DNA of 34,622 nucleotides from JAZNOL01 sp045580815 (GCA_045580815.1 JAZNOL010000020.1:1-34622); one strand, 5' to 3'. Positions 21,379 to 29,188 are shown, counted from the first letter of the stretch. Notes: generated by a model from the sequence alone, not told the origin. Program-made: numbers and translations.

Positions 21379-22068
21379 ATGGAAATACATCCTATTGCAC
21401 ATATATACACCGATTTCAAAGAAAAATTCGGAATTCCCAGGCAAAGCGGCAGGGCAGATTTGGCTTTGGGGCGTATTGTGTTTGAAAAGGAATACCGCAA
21501 CCCCGATATGCTGCGGGGAATAGAAGAATTTTCGCATCTGTGGATAATTTTTGATTTTTCAAAAGCACACCGTGACAATCTTTCGCCAACGGTACGGCCG
21601 CCGAGACTTGGCGGAAACACACGTGTCGGCGTTTTTGCAAGCAGGTCGCCGTTTCGCCCCAATTTTATGGGTCTTTCGGCGGTAAAGCTCGAAAAGCTTG
21701 AAACAACCGAAAAAGACGGTACGGTGCTGGTGGTTTCGGGTGCAGATATGCTGGACGGCACGCCGGTGTACGACATAAAACCCTATTTAAAATACGCTGA
21801 CAGCCTGCCGGAAGCCTGCGGCGGATACGGCGATGAGCACTGCTCTTACGGGCTTAATGTGGAAATTATGCCCGGCGGTGCGGATATTATTCCGCCGGAT
21901 AAGCTCGGAGCGTTGTTGCAATGTCTTGCCGATGATCCCAGACCGTCATACCAGGACGACGAAACCCGTGTTTACAGTATGGCTTTTGCAGATTTTGACG
22001 TGCATTTTAAAGTAAAAGGTGATACACTTACGGTTATCGGTGCCGATTTTTTAAACCCACAGGAGTGA
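21379..22068 (+). CDS. trmO: tRNA (t6A37) N6-methyltransferase TrmO
   Basis: 229 residues, member of the TrmO/YaeB/TsaA family, which transfers a methyl group from SAM to N6-threonylcarbamoyladenosine at position 37 of certain tRNAs. Recognisable segments: IGIPRQ-like FGIPRQSGR, HLWIIFDFSKAH, the highly conserved RPPRLGGN followed by VGVFASRSPFRPNFMGLS, and DGTPVYDIKPYLKYAD. The small beta-barrel fold differs from classical methyltransferases. GAGGCG precedes the ATG. It overlaps functionally neither the AraC gene before it nor the hydrolase after it, but the 18-base and 4-base gaps suggest one transcript. Length is normal for the family. Confidence 0.95.
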   Translation: MEIHPIAHIYTDFKEKFGIPRQSGRADLALGRIVFEKEYRNPDMLRGIEEFSHLWIIFDFSKAHRDNLSPTVRPPRLGGNTRVGVFASRSPFRPNFMGLSAVKLEKLETTEKDGTVLVVSGADMLDGTPVYDIKPYLKYADSLPEACGGYGDEHCSYGLNVEIMPGGADIIPPDKLGALLQCLADDPRPSYQDDETRVYSMAFADFDVHFKVKGDTLTVIGADFLNPQE

Positions 22069-22072
22069 TTTT

Positions 22073-22831
22073 GTGTATAAATTTGAGAAATTAGTCAATG
22101 GAATATATCATTTAAAAATCCCGTTTGAAAACATTTACACAAGCGTGTTTGCAATTGTTTCCGACGGAAAAACTGTGCTTTTTGACAGTGGTTCAAACGA
22201 GCATGATGCAAAAAATATTATTGTACCGTCATTAAAAGAACGCGGATTTTCTCCTGATTATATTATACTGTCTCATTTTCACGGTGACCACAGCGGCGGC
22301 GTGGAAACACTGGTAAAAGAGTATCCCGATGCGATTGTAGGTGCTTTTGGCAATTTGCTCGGCAAGGAATACAAAAATTTACAGTACCGCCGATTTTGCG
22401 ACGGCGAAACGGTTTACGGCGATGTCGAATTTTTAAATTTAAAAGGACATACCGACGATTGCGGCGCACTGTTTGACAAAAAAACCAAAACATTGCTTAG
22501 CGTCGACTGTCTGCAGCTTTGTGGCATAGGTAAATACGGCTGTGCGATTTCTGATGCAAGCGAATATTTAAAATCTATTGACCGGGTTTTAAAAAAAGAC
22601 GTGGAAAATGTTGTTGCATCGCATGAGTATGTGCCGCTGGGACTTGGTGTATATGGCAGACAAAACGTGGAAAAATACGTAAACGAGTGCAAAAGTTACA
22701 TAAAAACTCTTTATGCCTTTGTGCTTGATCATAAAGATAAAAAGCCGGAAGAAATTGCCTTGATTTATAATAAAAAAAGCGGATTGCCGCCTGTGCCTCA
22801 AGGAACTTTTGAAAGCTTAAAAAAAATTTGA
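22073..22831 (+). CDS. MBL-fold metallo-hydrolase
   Basis: 252 residues, GTG start at 22073 with AGGAG overlapping the trmO stop. LSHFHGDHSGG is the HxHxDH metal-binding motif of the metallo-beta-lactamase fold. Further expected ligands are the His in GHTDDCGALF, the Asp in LLSVDCLQL and the His in VASHEYVPLG, so both metal sites look complete. The family covers glyoxalase II, lactonases, phosphodiesterases and others, and the specific substrate cannot be read from sequence. No signal peptide. It is the last gene of the AraC-trmO-MBL run; the promoter of the next gene overlaps its stop codon. Confidence 0.85.
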   Translation: MYKFEKLVNGIYHLKIPFENIYTSVFAIVSDGKTVLFDSGSNEHDAKNIIVPSLKERGFSPDYIILSHFHGDHSGGVETLVKEYPDAIVGAFGNLLGKEYKNLQYRRFCDGETVYGDVEFLNLKGHTDDCGALFDKKTKTLLSVDCLQLCGIGKYGCAISDASEYLKSIDRVLKKDVENVVASHEYVPLGLGVYGRQNVEKYVNECKSYIKTLYAFVLDHKDKKPEEIALIYNKKSGLPPVPQGTFESLKKI

Positions 22832-22856
22832 CTTTTGGGTAAAAATGTAGTATACT
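22828..22856 (+). promoter_or_regulatory. Promoter of the NSS transporter gene
   Basis: TTGACT at 22828-22833 and TATACT at 22851-22856 with a 17-base spacer; the -35 overlaps the stop of the MBL gene. AAAGGAG at 22876-22882 is the ribosome site. Confidence 0.8.
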
Positions 22857-22889
22857 GTAAACAATTACTATAGTTAAAGGAGAAAAAAT

Positions 22890-24260
22890 ATGGGAAGAGA
22901 AAAATTTGGCTCGCGGCTTGGGTTTATTTTAATTTCCGCAGGCTGTGCCATAGGTCTTGGTAATGTGTGGAGATTTCCGTATATTGTTGGAAAATACGGC
23001 GGTGCCGCATTTATACTTATTTATCTTGCGTTTCTTGTTATTTTTGGACTGCCTATTATGGCTATGGAGTTTTCGGTAGGCAGAGCCAGCCAAAAAAGTA
23101 TTGCAGATTCATTTAAAGTGCTTGAACCCAAAGGGACAAAATGGCACGTTTTCAGCTGGGTAGGTATGGCAGGAAACTATCTTCTGATGATGTTTTATAC
23201 AACAGTAACAGGTTGGATGTTTGCCTACTTTTTCAAAATGCTCCGTGGCGATTTTGCAGGTCAGGCAACCGAGCAGGTTAAAGCTCAGTTTGCTGCACTT
23301 ACGGCAAATCCGTGGATTGTTGTGGGTTGCATGATTTTTACGACTCTGCTTGGATTTTTAATATGCTCGCGCGGTCTAAAAAACGGTATTGAAAAAATCA
23401 CAAAAGTACTGATGCTTGCTCTGCTTGCGATTATTGCTGTACTGGCAGTACGTTCCGTAACTCTTGACGGGGCTATGAAAGGTTTAAAATACTATCTTGT
23501 TCCGGACTTTGGCAAAATGCTTGAATACGGCGCAAGCGAGGTTATTTTTGCAGCCATGGGACAGGCGTTTTTTACGCTTTCAATTGGCATGGGTTCAATG
23601 GCAATTTTTGGCAGCTATATCAGTAAAGACCGCCGTCTTTTGGGCGAAAGCCTGTCAATTGCGTTGCTTGATACCTTTGTTGCGTTTACGGCAGGTCTTA
23701 TTGTTATTCCGGCTTGTTTTGCATACAATCTTAACCCAGAAGAAGGTCCCGGACTTATTTTTGAAACACTTCCCAACGTGTTTAATTCCATGCCGTACGG
23801 CAATGTTTGGGGCGCGTTATTTTTCCTGTTTATGATTTTTGCTGCAGTGTCAACGGTTGTTGCCGTATTTGAAAATATTATTTCTTTCGGCATGGATCTT
23901 TGGGGCTGGAGCCGCAAAAAATCATGTATTATTAATCTTGTTGCAATGATAATTCTTGCATTGCCCTGTGCTCTTGGCTTTAATGTGCTGTCATTTATTA
24001 AACCGCTTGGCGCAAAGAGCAATATTCTTGATCTGGAAGATTTTATTATCAGCAACAATATTCTGCCGCTCGGTTCTTTGGTGTACGTACTGTTTTGTTC
24101 GCTTAACAAAAAAGGCTGGGGCTGGAATAATTTCATTCAGGAGGCTAACACCGGCAGAGGATTAAAATTCCCCAACTGGCTCAGACTTTATGTAAAATAT
24201 ATTCTTCCGATTATATTGCTGTTTGTGTGGGTGCAAGGATACGTATCCAAGTTTTTCTAA
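22890..24260 (+). CDS. Sodium-dependent NSS/SNF family transporter
   Basis: 456 residues, membrane protein with about 11-12 hydrophobic helices. The first helix contains the family hallmark GCAIGLGNVWRFPY, the unwound sodium- and substrate-binding segment of the LeuT fold. FLVIFGLPIMAMEFSVGR and FSWVGMAGNYLLMMFY are the next helices, also typical of bacterial NSS proteins. These carriers import amino acids or related amines with sodium; tryptophan, tyrosine or leucine are known bacterial substrates. The substrate here cannot be assigned. It is a single gene with its own promoter and a terminator shared with lexA. It is the only solute transporter in the window besides thiT. Confidence 0.93.
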   Translation: MGREKFGSRLGFILISAGCAIGLGNVWRFPYIVGKYGGAAFILIYLAFLVIFGLPIMAMEFSVGRASQKSIADSFKVLEPKGTKWHVFSWVGMAGNYLLMMFYTTVTGWMFAYFFKMLRGDFAGQATEQVKAQFAALTANPWIVVGCMIFTTLLGFLICSRGLKNGIEKITKVLMLALLAIIAVLAVRSVTLDGAMKGLKYYLVPDFGKMLEYGASEVIFAAMGQAFFTLSIGMGSMAIFGSYISKDRRLLGESLSIALLDTFVAFTAGLIVIPACFAYNLNPEEGPGLIFETLPNVFNSMPYGNVWGALFFLFMIFAAVSTVVAVFENIISFGMDLWGWSRKKSCIINLVAMIILALPCALGFNVLSFIKPLGAKSNILDLEDFIISNNILPLGSLVYVLFCSLNKKGWGWNNFIQEANTGRGLKFPNWLRLYVKYILPIILLFVWVQGYVSKFF

Positions 24261-24320
24261 TAATTCAGATACCCTGTTTTGTGGTTTTGCCACACAAAAT
24301 TTTAAATTTATGGTCAACAC

Positions 24321-24354
24321 AAAAAGGCTGTACCAAAACGGTACAGCCTTTTTT
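24321..24354. terminator. Bidirectional terminator between the transporter and lexA
   Basis: AAAAAGGCTGTACC / GGTACAGCC then TTTTTT, a 14-base stem with a 5-base loop. The A and T runs on both sides serve the converging NSS transporter and lexA genes. Confidence 0.88.
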
Positions 24355-24370
24355 GAATGAAAATAAGGTT

Positions 24371-25033
24371 TTACATTATGTTGTCTCTGAAAATGCCCAC
24401 AACTTTGCCGACAATCTGAACCTCGTCGGCGTTTACGATAATCGGCTCAAGTGCATCGTTTTCAGGCTGAAGGCGGACTGTTTTGTCACTTTCACGGTAA
24501 AATCTTTTGACCGTCGCTTCGCCATCTATCATCGCAACAATAATTTCGTGCTGTGATGCTGTCTGCTGTTTTGCAACAATGACAAAATCCCCGTCAAGAA
24601 TACCGGCGTTTATCATACTTTCGCCCTTTACCTTAAGCATAAAAACATCGGTTGATTTTTTCGCAAATCTCTGCGGAAGAGGAAATGTATCACTGATGTT
24701 TTCTTCTGCCAAAAGCGGTGCACCTGCCGCAACAGTACCGATAACAGGCACTTCAATTATACCCATGCTGTCAACAGAGGTCAACTTCGGTTCGTCCTTT
24801 TTTGCAACCTGAACAGTACGGTTTTTTTCTGCGTTCATGTGGATTTTATCTTCCTGTTCAAGTTTTTTTAAATATCCGAACACCGTCGAAGATGACTTAA
24901 ACCCAACAGCGGCACCAATCTCTCTAACAGATGGGGAATATCCGTTTTTCTCAATAAACTGCTGTATAAAACTTACAATTTCTGCTTCAACACCGTCTCT
25001 TTTCGGTCTTGGCACAAAAACACGCCCTTTCAT
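24371..25033 (-). CDS. lexA: SOS repressor LexA
   Basis: 220 residues. The N-terminal winged helix (residues 15-65, SPSVREIGAAVGFKSSSTVF) binds the SOS box. The C-terminal S24 peptidase part shows the self-cleavage bond Ala103-Gly104 in TVAAGAP, nucleophile Ser139 in GESM and the general base Lys176 in EATVKRFY. Upon DNA damage RecA filaments trigger autocleavage and release of SOS genes. Two LexA-box-like sites lie in its own promoter, consistent with autoregulation. It is divergent from yneA, as in Bacillus and many Clostridia. The ribosome site is weak (AAGAAA), and the best promoter would give a leader of only about ten bases. Confidence 0.97.
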   Translation of the reverse strand: MKGRVFVPRPKRDGVEAEIVSFIQQFIEKNGYSPSVREIGAAVGFKSSSTVFGYLKKLEQEDKIHMNAEKNRTVQVAKKDEPKLTSVDSMGIIEVPVIGTVAAGAPLLAEENISDTFPLPQRFAKKSTDVFMLKVKGESMINAGILDGDFVIVAKQQTASQHEIIVAMIDGEATVKRFYRESDKTVRLQPENDALEPIIVNADEVQIVGKVVGIFRDNIM

Positions 25034-25047
25034 AATTTCTTTTCTAT

Positions 25048-25087
25048 ATTATATCATACCAAACATACGTTTGTCAAACATTTGTTC
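25048..25087 (-). promoter_or_regulatory. lexA promoter with two LexA-box-like sites
   Basis: On the minus strand TTGACA (25072-25077) and TATAAT (25048-25053) are 18 bases apart. AAACATACGTTT (25061-25072) lies in the spacer and AAACATTTGTTC (25076-25087) overlaps the -35. Both are close to the Gram-positive SOS consensus GAAC-N4-GTTC. Confidence 0.75.
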
Positions 25088-25140
25088 TAAAACTCGAAAT
25101 TTGTAACATAATTGTAACATAAAATTTTTTAAAAAAAGTA

Positions 25141-25187
25141 TTGACAAAGAACAAATGTTCTGTTATAATATAATCAAACAAACGTTC
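25141..25187 (+). promoter_or_regulatory. yneA promoter with LexA boxes
   Basis: TTGACA (25141-25146) and TATAAT (25164-25169) are exactly 17 bases apart. A perfect LexA box GAACAAATGTTC (25149-25160) fills the spacer. A second, imperfect box AAACAAACGTTC (25176-25187) covers the expected start of transcription. LexA binding would block polymerase fully; tight SOS repression is the direct reading. Confidence 0.9.
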
Positions 25188-25211
25188 TTTTATGAATCAG
25201 GAGGTTATATT

Positions 25212-25496
25212 ATGAAGATAAATAAATTCAAATTTACACGGGCTATGGTTATTATCGGCATGGTAGTTACATTGCTTGTAATTGGTTGCAATTATGTTTT
25301 CGGCGATTGTAATGAGGCAGACCGCGAGTATAATATTGTTGTTGTTTCAAGCGGTGACAGTCTCTGGAAAATTGCTTCCGAAAATAACGACCTTGGTGAT
25401 GTAAGAAAGAAAATGGCGGAAATACGTAAATTCAATGACCTTGATTCTTCCGATGTTTACGTAAATCAAGTGCTCAAAATACCGGTTAACAATTAA
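25212..25496 (+). CDS. yneA: YneA-like SOS cell-division suppressor, LysM protein
   Basis: A 94-residue protein from the ATG at 25212 with CAGGAGG ahead. A membrane segment spans residues ~10-30 (ARAMVIIGMVV-type hydrophobic stretch). A LysM peptidoglycan-binding domain follows (residues ~40-92: YNIVVVSSGDSLWKIASE, VYVNQVLKIPV). Size, topology, divergent position to lexA and a LexA box in the promoter all match YneA of Bacillus, which delays septation during the SOS response while anchored at the membrane facing the wall. Sequence similarity within this family is low, so the name rests mainly on architecture and context. An alternative would be another small LysM wall protein, but SOS control argues for YneA. 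Confidence 0.88.
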   Translation: MKINKFKFTRAMVIIGMVVTLLVIGCNYVFGDCNEADREYNIVVVSSGDSLWKIASENNDLGDVRKKMAEIRKFNDLDSSDVYVNQVLKIPVNN

Positions 25497-25509
25497 GTAA
25501 TAAACATTG

Positions 25510-25568
25510 CATGGGCGGCATAACCATATAATATATGTAACAAATATATTATACGGGAGTCGCCCATG
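25510..25568 (+). promoter_or_regulatory. Nested hairpin covering the spoIID start
   Basis: CATGGGCG (25510-25517) is complementary to CGCCCATG (25561-25568), which includes the spoIID start codon. Inside, TATAATATAT (25527-25536) pairs with ATATATTATA (25544-25553). The ribosome site GGGAG (25555-25559) falls in the short internal loop. The fold could lower translation in transcripts that read in from yneA. Confidence 0.5.
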
Positions 25569-26561
25569 AAAAAATTTTTGATAACTTACATTATTTTTAT
25601 AATGCTTATTTTTATGCTTCCCGTAGCAACAGTCTTGCTGGGAAGCATAGGCAACAAAAACGTAATCTCCTCGCCTAAAATACGTAAATATGATATGGCA
25701 CGCACGATAACGGTTTTTAATCACAAGTCGGGCGAAATCATGACTCTTGACAGCGAAGAATATCTTTACGGTGCGGTAAGTGCCGAAATGCCGGCTGAGT
25801 TTCCCCTCGAGGCGTTAAAAGCACAGGCTGTTGCGGCGCGCAGTTATCTTGAAAACAAGCTTGCAAATGGGTCAAATAAAATAGAAAAACACAGCGGTGC
25901 GGACATTTGCACCGACTCGACCCATTGCAAAGCATGGATTTCAAAAGCCGACCGGTTTGCTGCGTGGGATGCAGATAAAGCAGAAAGCTACTGGAACAAA
26001 ATTACTACGGCGGTTGATGAAACAAAGGGTGAAATAATGGTTTATGACGGACAACCCGTAAACGCTGTTTTTTATGCAATTTCGTCTGGAAAAACCGAGC
26101 GAGCGTGCGAGGTATGGCAAGCGGATGTGCCCTATTTGCAAAGTGTAGAAAGTCCGCACGATGTAAACGCCCCCGGATATTTGTCTAGCGCCGAATTTAC
26201 CCACAACGAGTTTAAAGAAAAAATGCTTGCATACGACAGTGAGGTGCGGTTTGACAGCGATAATCCCCAAGATTGGTATAAAAACGAAATCCGCAGCGAA
26301 GGTGGCGGTGTGCTTAGCTGTGAAATTGGCGGCAAAACCTTTAAAGGTCTTGCCGTGCGCAGTGCATTAGGGTTACGGTCGCATAATTATCAGCTTGAAA
26401 TAACCGAAACAAAGTTTGTTTTTTCGGTAAAAGGGCATGGTCACGGCGTAGGAATGAGCCAATGGGGCGCAAAATTTTATGCCGAAGAGGGCAAAAACTA
26501 TCGGGACATACTGCGAATTTACTACCGGGGAATTGGATTTGACAGCTTGTATAAAAGTTGA
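25566..26561 (+). CDS. spoIID: Stage II sporulation protein D (SpoIID), lytic transglycosylase
   Basis: 331 residues. An N-terminal membrane anchor (residues 4-27) precedes the SpoIID/LytB domain. SpoIID cuts peptidoglycan during engulfment in the sporulating mother cell, releasing the denuded glycan made by SpoIIP. Visible hallmarks: SEEYLYGAVSAEMPAEFPLE with the conserved catalytic Glu in SAEMP, ALKAQAVAARSY, the CTDSTHC segment matching the zinc site described for Clostridium SpoIID, and the C-terminal GHGHGVGMSQWGAKFYAEEG. Length is normal. Presence implies a spore former. The gene sits downstream of yneA rather than beside other spo genes, and no clear sigma-E promoter was recognised. 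Confidence 0.94.
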   Translation: MKKFLITYIIFIMLIFMLPVATVLLGSIGNKNVISSPKIRKYDMARTITVFNHKSGEIMTLDSEEYLYGAVSAEMPAEFPLEALKAQAVAARSYLENKLANGSNKIEKHSGADICTDSTHCKAWISKADRFAAWDADKAESYWNKITTAVDETKGEIMVYDGQPVNAVFYAISSGKTERACEVWQADVPYLQSVESPHDVNAPGYLSSAEFTHNEFKEKMLAYDSEVRFDSDNPQDWYKNEIRSEGGGVLSCEIGGKTFKGLAVRSALGLRSHNYQLEITETKFVFSVKGHGHGVGMSQWGAKFYAEEGKNYRDILRIYYRGIGFDSLYKS

Positions 26562-26569
26562 TTTTTTTC

Positions 26570-26598
26570 TTGATTTGTCATGTCATGTGTGATATAAT
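26570..26598 (+). promoter_or_regulatory. Promoter of the AraC gene at 26631
   Basis: TTGATT (26570-26575) and TATAAT (26593-26598) with a 17-base spacer, beginning just after the spoIID stop. TGTCATGTCATGTG within the spacer is a short tandem motif. Confidence 0.75.
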
Positions 26599-26630
26599 TA
26601 TGCTTGAAAAAAAATCATGCAGGTGATATT

Positions 26631-27482
26631 ATGGCAGTTATACAAGACGGCAGTACATATATTATGGATGCGGATGTTTCCGTAATGCATTCGGCACTCG
26701 GCAATTCTGTAGAAGAGCACACACACAGATTTGTAGAAATTGTGTATATTTTAAGCGGAAAATGCACTCACGTTATTGACGGTAAAAAATACCCTGTCTC
26801 ACGGGGGGATTTGCTGTTTATAAACTATAGCAGCACGCACAGCATTTCGGGAAATCCCGATTCGGAGTATTATAATATTCTAATAAAACCGGAGTTTATC
26901 AGCGAAAATCTCTCGGCGCCGGAAAACGCCTTTGCTTTGCTGCAACTTTCGGATTTTGAGGAGTTTAGCAAAATTGTAAACAAAAGCAACTGTGTTATGT
27001 CTTTTTCGGGAACACAGCGTGATAAAATTGAAACGCTGATTTTTTCTTTGGAAAAAGAATTTTTTTCGCAAGCTCCGGGATGGCGGCTGGCGTTAAAATC
27101 CGGACTTAATCTGCTTCTTATTATGATTTTTCGCAAAATGTCCTTGCCGATGGAAAGTTCTTTTAACGGCATATCCGAGGAGCTTTTGGAATATATAAAA
27201 ACACACAGCAGCGAAACACTTACCCTTGAAAAACTGGCAAAAAAATGTTGTTACAATCCATCGTATTTTAGCCGGCTTTTCAAATCATACACAGGGATGT
27301 CCCTCACAAATTATATAAAAACTGCCCGTATTGAACACGCTTGCAAACTTCTTGAGGCAACCGATATGAAAGTAACCGATGTTTTTTTTGAAGTGGGTTA
27401 CAGCGATAAAACACGGTTTTTTAGGGATTTTAAACAGCTAAAAGGTATATCTCCTAAAGGGTACAGGGCTTCAAAAAAGTAA
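26631..27482 (+). CDS. AraC-family transcriptional regulator
   Basis: 283 residues from the ATG at 26631 with AGGTGAT upstream; a TTG at 26604 is in frame but lies at the expected transcription start. Residues 20-75 (NSVEEHTHRFVEIVYILSGK, YPVSRGDLLFINYSSTHSIS) are a cupin sensor with the EHxH-type motif usual in sugar-responsive AraC proteins. The C-terminus holds LTLEKLAKKCCYNPSYFSRL and VTDVFFEVGYSDKTRFFRDF, ending GISPKGYRASKK. It precedes the ADP-ribosylglycohydrolase-family gene by 86 bases on the same strand, and two AAATACTTT repeats lie in that gap, so it likely activates that enzyme gene. Confidence 0.9.
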   Translation: MAVIQDGSTYIMDADVSVMHSALGNSVEEHTHRFVEIVYILSGKCTHVIDGKKYPVSRGDLLFINYSSTHSISGNPDSEYYNILIKPEFISENLSAPENAFALLQLSDFEEFSKIVNKSNCVMSFSGTQRDKIETLIFSLEKEFFSQAPGWRLALKSGLNLLLIMIFRKMSLPMESSFNGISEELLEYIKTHSSETLTLEKLAKKCCYNPSYFSRLFKSYTGMSLTNYIKTARIEHACKLLEATDMKVTDVFFEVGYSDKTRFFRDFKQLKGISPKGYRASKK

Positions 27483-27487
27483 AAATC

Positions 27488-27562
27488 AAATACTTTTTTA
27501 TGTCAAAATAAATACTTTCATAACCTCCGTTTTTATGCTATACTGAAATAAAAAACGGAGGT
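27488..27562 (+). promoter_or_regulatory. Promoter with direct repeats and ribosome-site inverted repeat
   Basis: AAATACTTT occurs at 27488-27496 and 27510-27518, 22 bases apart, the second overlapping a poor -35 (TTTCAT, 27516-27521). TATACT (27539-27544) is the -10. A perfect 12-base inverted repeat, ACCTCCGTTTTT (27523-27534) and AAAAACGGAGGT (27551-27562), flanks the -10; its right arm contains the ribosome site. Confidence 0.6.
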
Positions 27563-27568
27563 GTTTTT

Positions 27569-29023
27569 ATGGAAACTCTTATGAGTATCAAGCTTAACAA
27601 AACAGAAATTATTGATAAAATCAGAGCCTGCTGGGTGGGCAAAAACATCGGCGGCACTATGGGTACACCTTTTGAAGGTCAGCAGAAGATGCAGGATATT
27701 GACGGGTTTACCTCGCCAAAAGGCGAGCCTCTTCCCAACGATGACCTTGATTTGCAGATTTTATGGATGCTTGCCCTTGAGGACGTAGGTCCACACGCCA
27801 TCAGCCCGGCAATTTTAAGCGATTACTGGGTGAATCACATTCCTCCAAACTGGAACGAATACGGCGTAAGCAAAAGCAATATGCGCATGGGACTTCTTCC
27901 TCCGCTGACGGGCGAGTTTTGTAACGATGAGTGGAAAAACTCAAACGGCGCATGGATTCGTAGTGAAATATGGGCGTGTCTTGCACCGGGATTTCCGAAT
28001 ATTGCCGTAAAATATGCTATTATGGACGCCTGCGTTGACCACGGAATCTCCGAGGGCACATATGCCGAAATGTTTACGGCGGCACTTGAAAGTCTTGCTT
28101 TTGTAGAAAGCGACATCCGCACCCTCATTGAAAATGCACTTACATATATTCCCGAAAACTGCCGTGTTGCACAGTGCGTACGGTTTGTTATGAAAGAATA
28201 CGACAAAAAAACACCCTGGCGGCAGGTGCGTGAGATGATTGTTGAAGAAGTCAAGGATTTAGGCTGGTTTCAGGCACCGGGCAACCTGGCATTTGTTGTG
28301 CTTGGCCTGCTTTACGGTGAGGGCGATTTCAAAAAAACACTCATTTATGCTATCGACTGCGGTGATGACACCGACTGCACAGGCGCAACCTGCGGTGCGA
28401 TTTTAGGCATTGCCGGCGGCATGAAAGCCATTCCCGACGATTGGCGTGAATACATTGGCGACCGCATAGTTACCGTTGCCATTGACAGAGGCAATGTGTG
28501 GGGAATCCCAAACACCTGCGAGGAGCTTACACAGCGCACGGCAGAGCTTATTCCCTCTGTGCTCAAATGTCACAGGGTTTATATGGAATACACCGACGGA
28601 AAAACAGAGTTTGACAAAGAAAAAGCTTTGGGAATTTTAAAAGATGTTTCTGAGGATTTTCTGGAGCAGAGCAGATATTCATTTGAAGCGGTTCATCTGG
28701 GACACACAACAGTTGTTGTTGAGTATGAAAAAGCGCCGGAAATATCGCCGCTTGAAGATTTTGATGTAAAGCTTAAAATTAAGAATTTCCGTAACAAACA
28801 GTATCACTATGAATTTGACGTGATTTTGCCCGAGGGCTGGAGTGCGGACTACCGCCGCACAGCACACGTAGGATACAATACGCTGTGCACAAATAATCGC
28901 ACAGAGTGGGAAATGACCATTCATGCAGGCGAAAAAACCGTAGCGGTCAACCGCATGTATGTGATTATTACCGCAAGCGAACATCCCAATCCCATTGTTG
29001 TGCCGCTTACACTTATAGGATAA
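27569..29023 (+). CDS. ADP-ribosylglycohydrolase-family protein with C-terminal beta domain
   Basis: 484 residues, ATG at 27569 after GGAGGT. Residues 10-330 are an ADP-ribosylglycohydrolase (DraG/ARH) fold: CWVGKNIGGTMGTPFEG near the start, the metal-site acid cluster NDDLDLQILW, and the second cluster CGDDTDCTGATCGAILGI, matching GGDTDTTGA in DraG. The catalytic dinuclear metal ligands therefore look intact. Residues ~370-484 (VVVEYEKAPEISP, LKIKNFRNKQYHYEFDVIL, EWEMTIHAGEKTVAVN) form a beta-sandwich-like extension absent from DraG (~300 residues). No signal peptide. The family removes ADP-ribose from proteins or small molecules, but members found in sugar gene clusters may cleave other N- or O-glycosides. 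AraC-type control here favours a metabolic role. The exact substrate is unknown. Confidence 0.82.
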   Translation: METLMSIKLNKTEIIDKIRACWVGKNIGGTMGTPFEGQQKMQDIDGFTSPKGEPLPNDDLDLQILWMLALEDVGPHAISPAILSDYWVNHIPPNWNEYGVSKSNMRMGLLPPLTGEFCNDEWKNSNGAWIRSEIWACLAPGFPNIAVKYAIMDACVDHGISEGTYAEMFTAALESLAFVESDIRTLIENALTYIPENCRVAQCVRFVMKEYDKKTPWRQVREMIVEEVKDLGWFQAPGNLAFVVLGLLYGEGDFKKTLIYAIDCGDDTDCTGATCGAILGIAGGMKAIPDDWREYIGDRIVTVAIDRGNVWGIPNTCEELTQRTAELIPSVLKCHRVYMEYTDGKTEFDKEKALGILKDVSEDFLEQSRYSFEAVHLGHTTVVVEYEKAPEISPLEDFDVKLKIKNFRNKQYHYEFDVILPEGWSADYRRTAHVGYNTLCTNNRTEWEMTIHAGEKTVAVNRMYVIITASEHPNPIVVPLTLIG

Positions 29024-29039
29024 TAAATTGGGATTTTTC

Positions 29040-29068
29040 TTGACAAACACAATTAAGTGTGATATAAT
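29040..29068 (+). promoter_or_regulatory. Promoter of the TPP riboswitch-thiT unit
   Basis: TTGACA (29040-29045) and TATAAT (29063-29068) with a 17-base spacer; both hexamers are consensus. Confidence 0.88.
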
Positions 29069-29084
29069 TCAATTAACAAAATAT

Positions 29085-29167
29085 AAGCAGGGGAGCTTTT
29101 ACAGGCTGAGAGGAAGCACTCGCTTCGACCCGTAACCTGATTCGGATAATGCCGACGTAGGTGGATT
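29085..29167 (+). ncRNA. TPP riboswitch (THI element)
   Basis: The conserved thi-box blocks are present in order: GGGGAGC, the pyrimidine-sensing CTGAGAGG (29106-29113), then ACCCGTAACCTGAT and CGGATAATGCCGACGTAGG. The diphosphate arm and the P1 closing region are as expected. It is followed by a terminator and the thiT gene, the standard arrangement for repression of thiamine uptake by thiamine pyrophosphate. Confidence 0.97.
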
Positions 29168-29188
29168 TATTTTTGCAGCAGCAATAAT

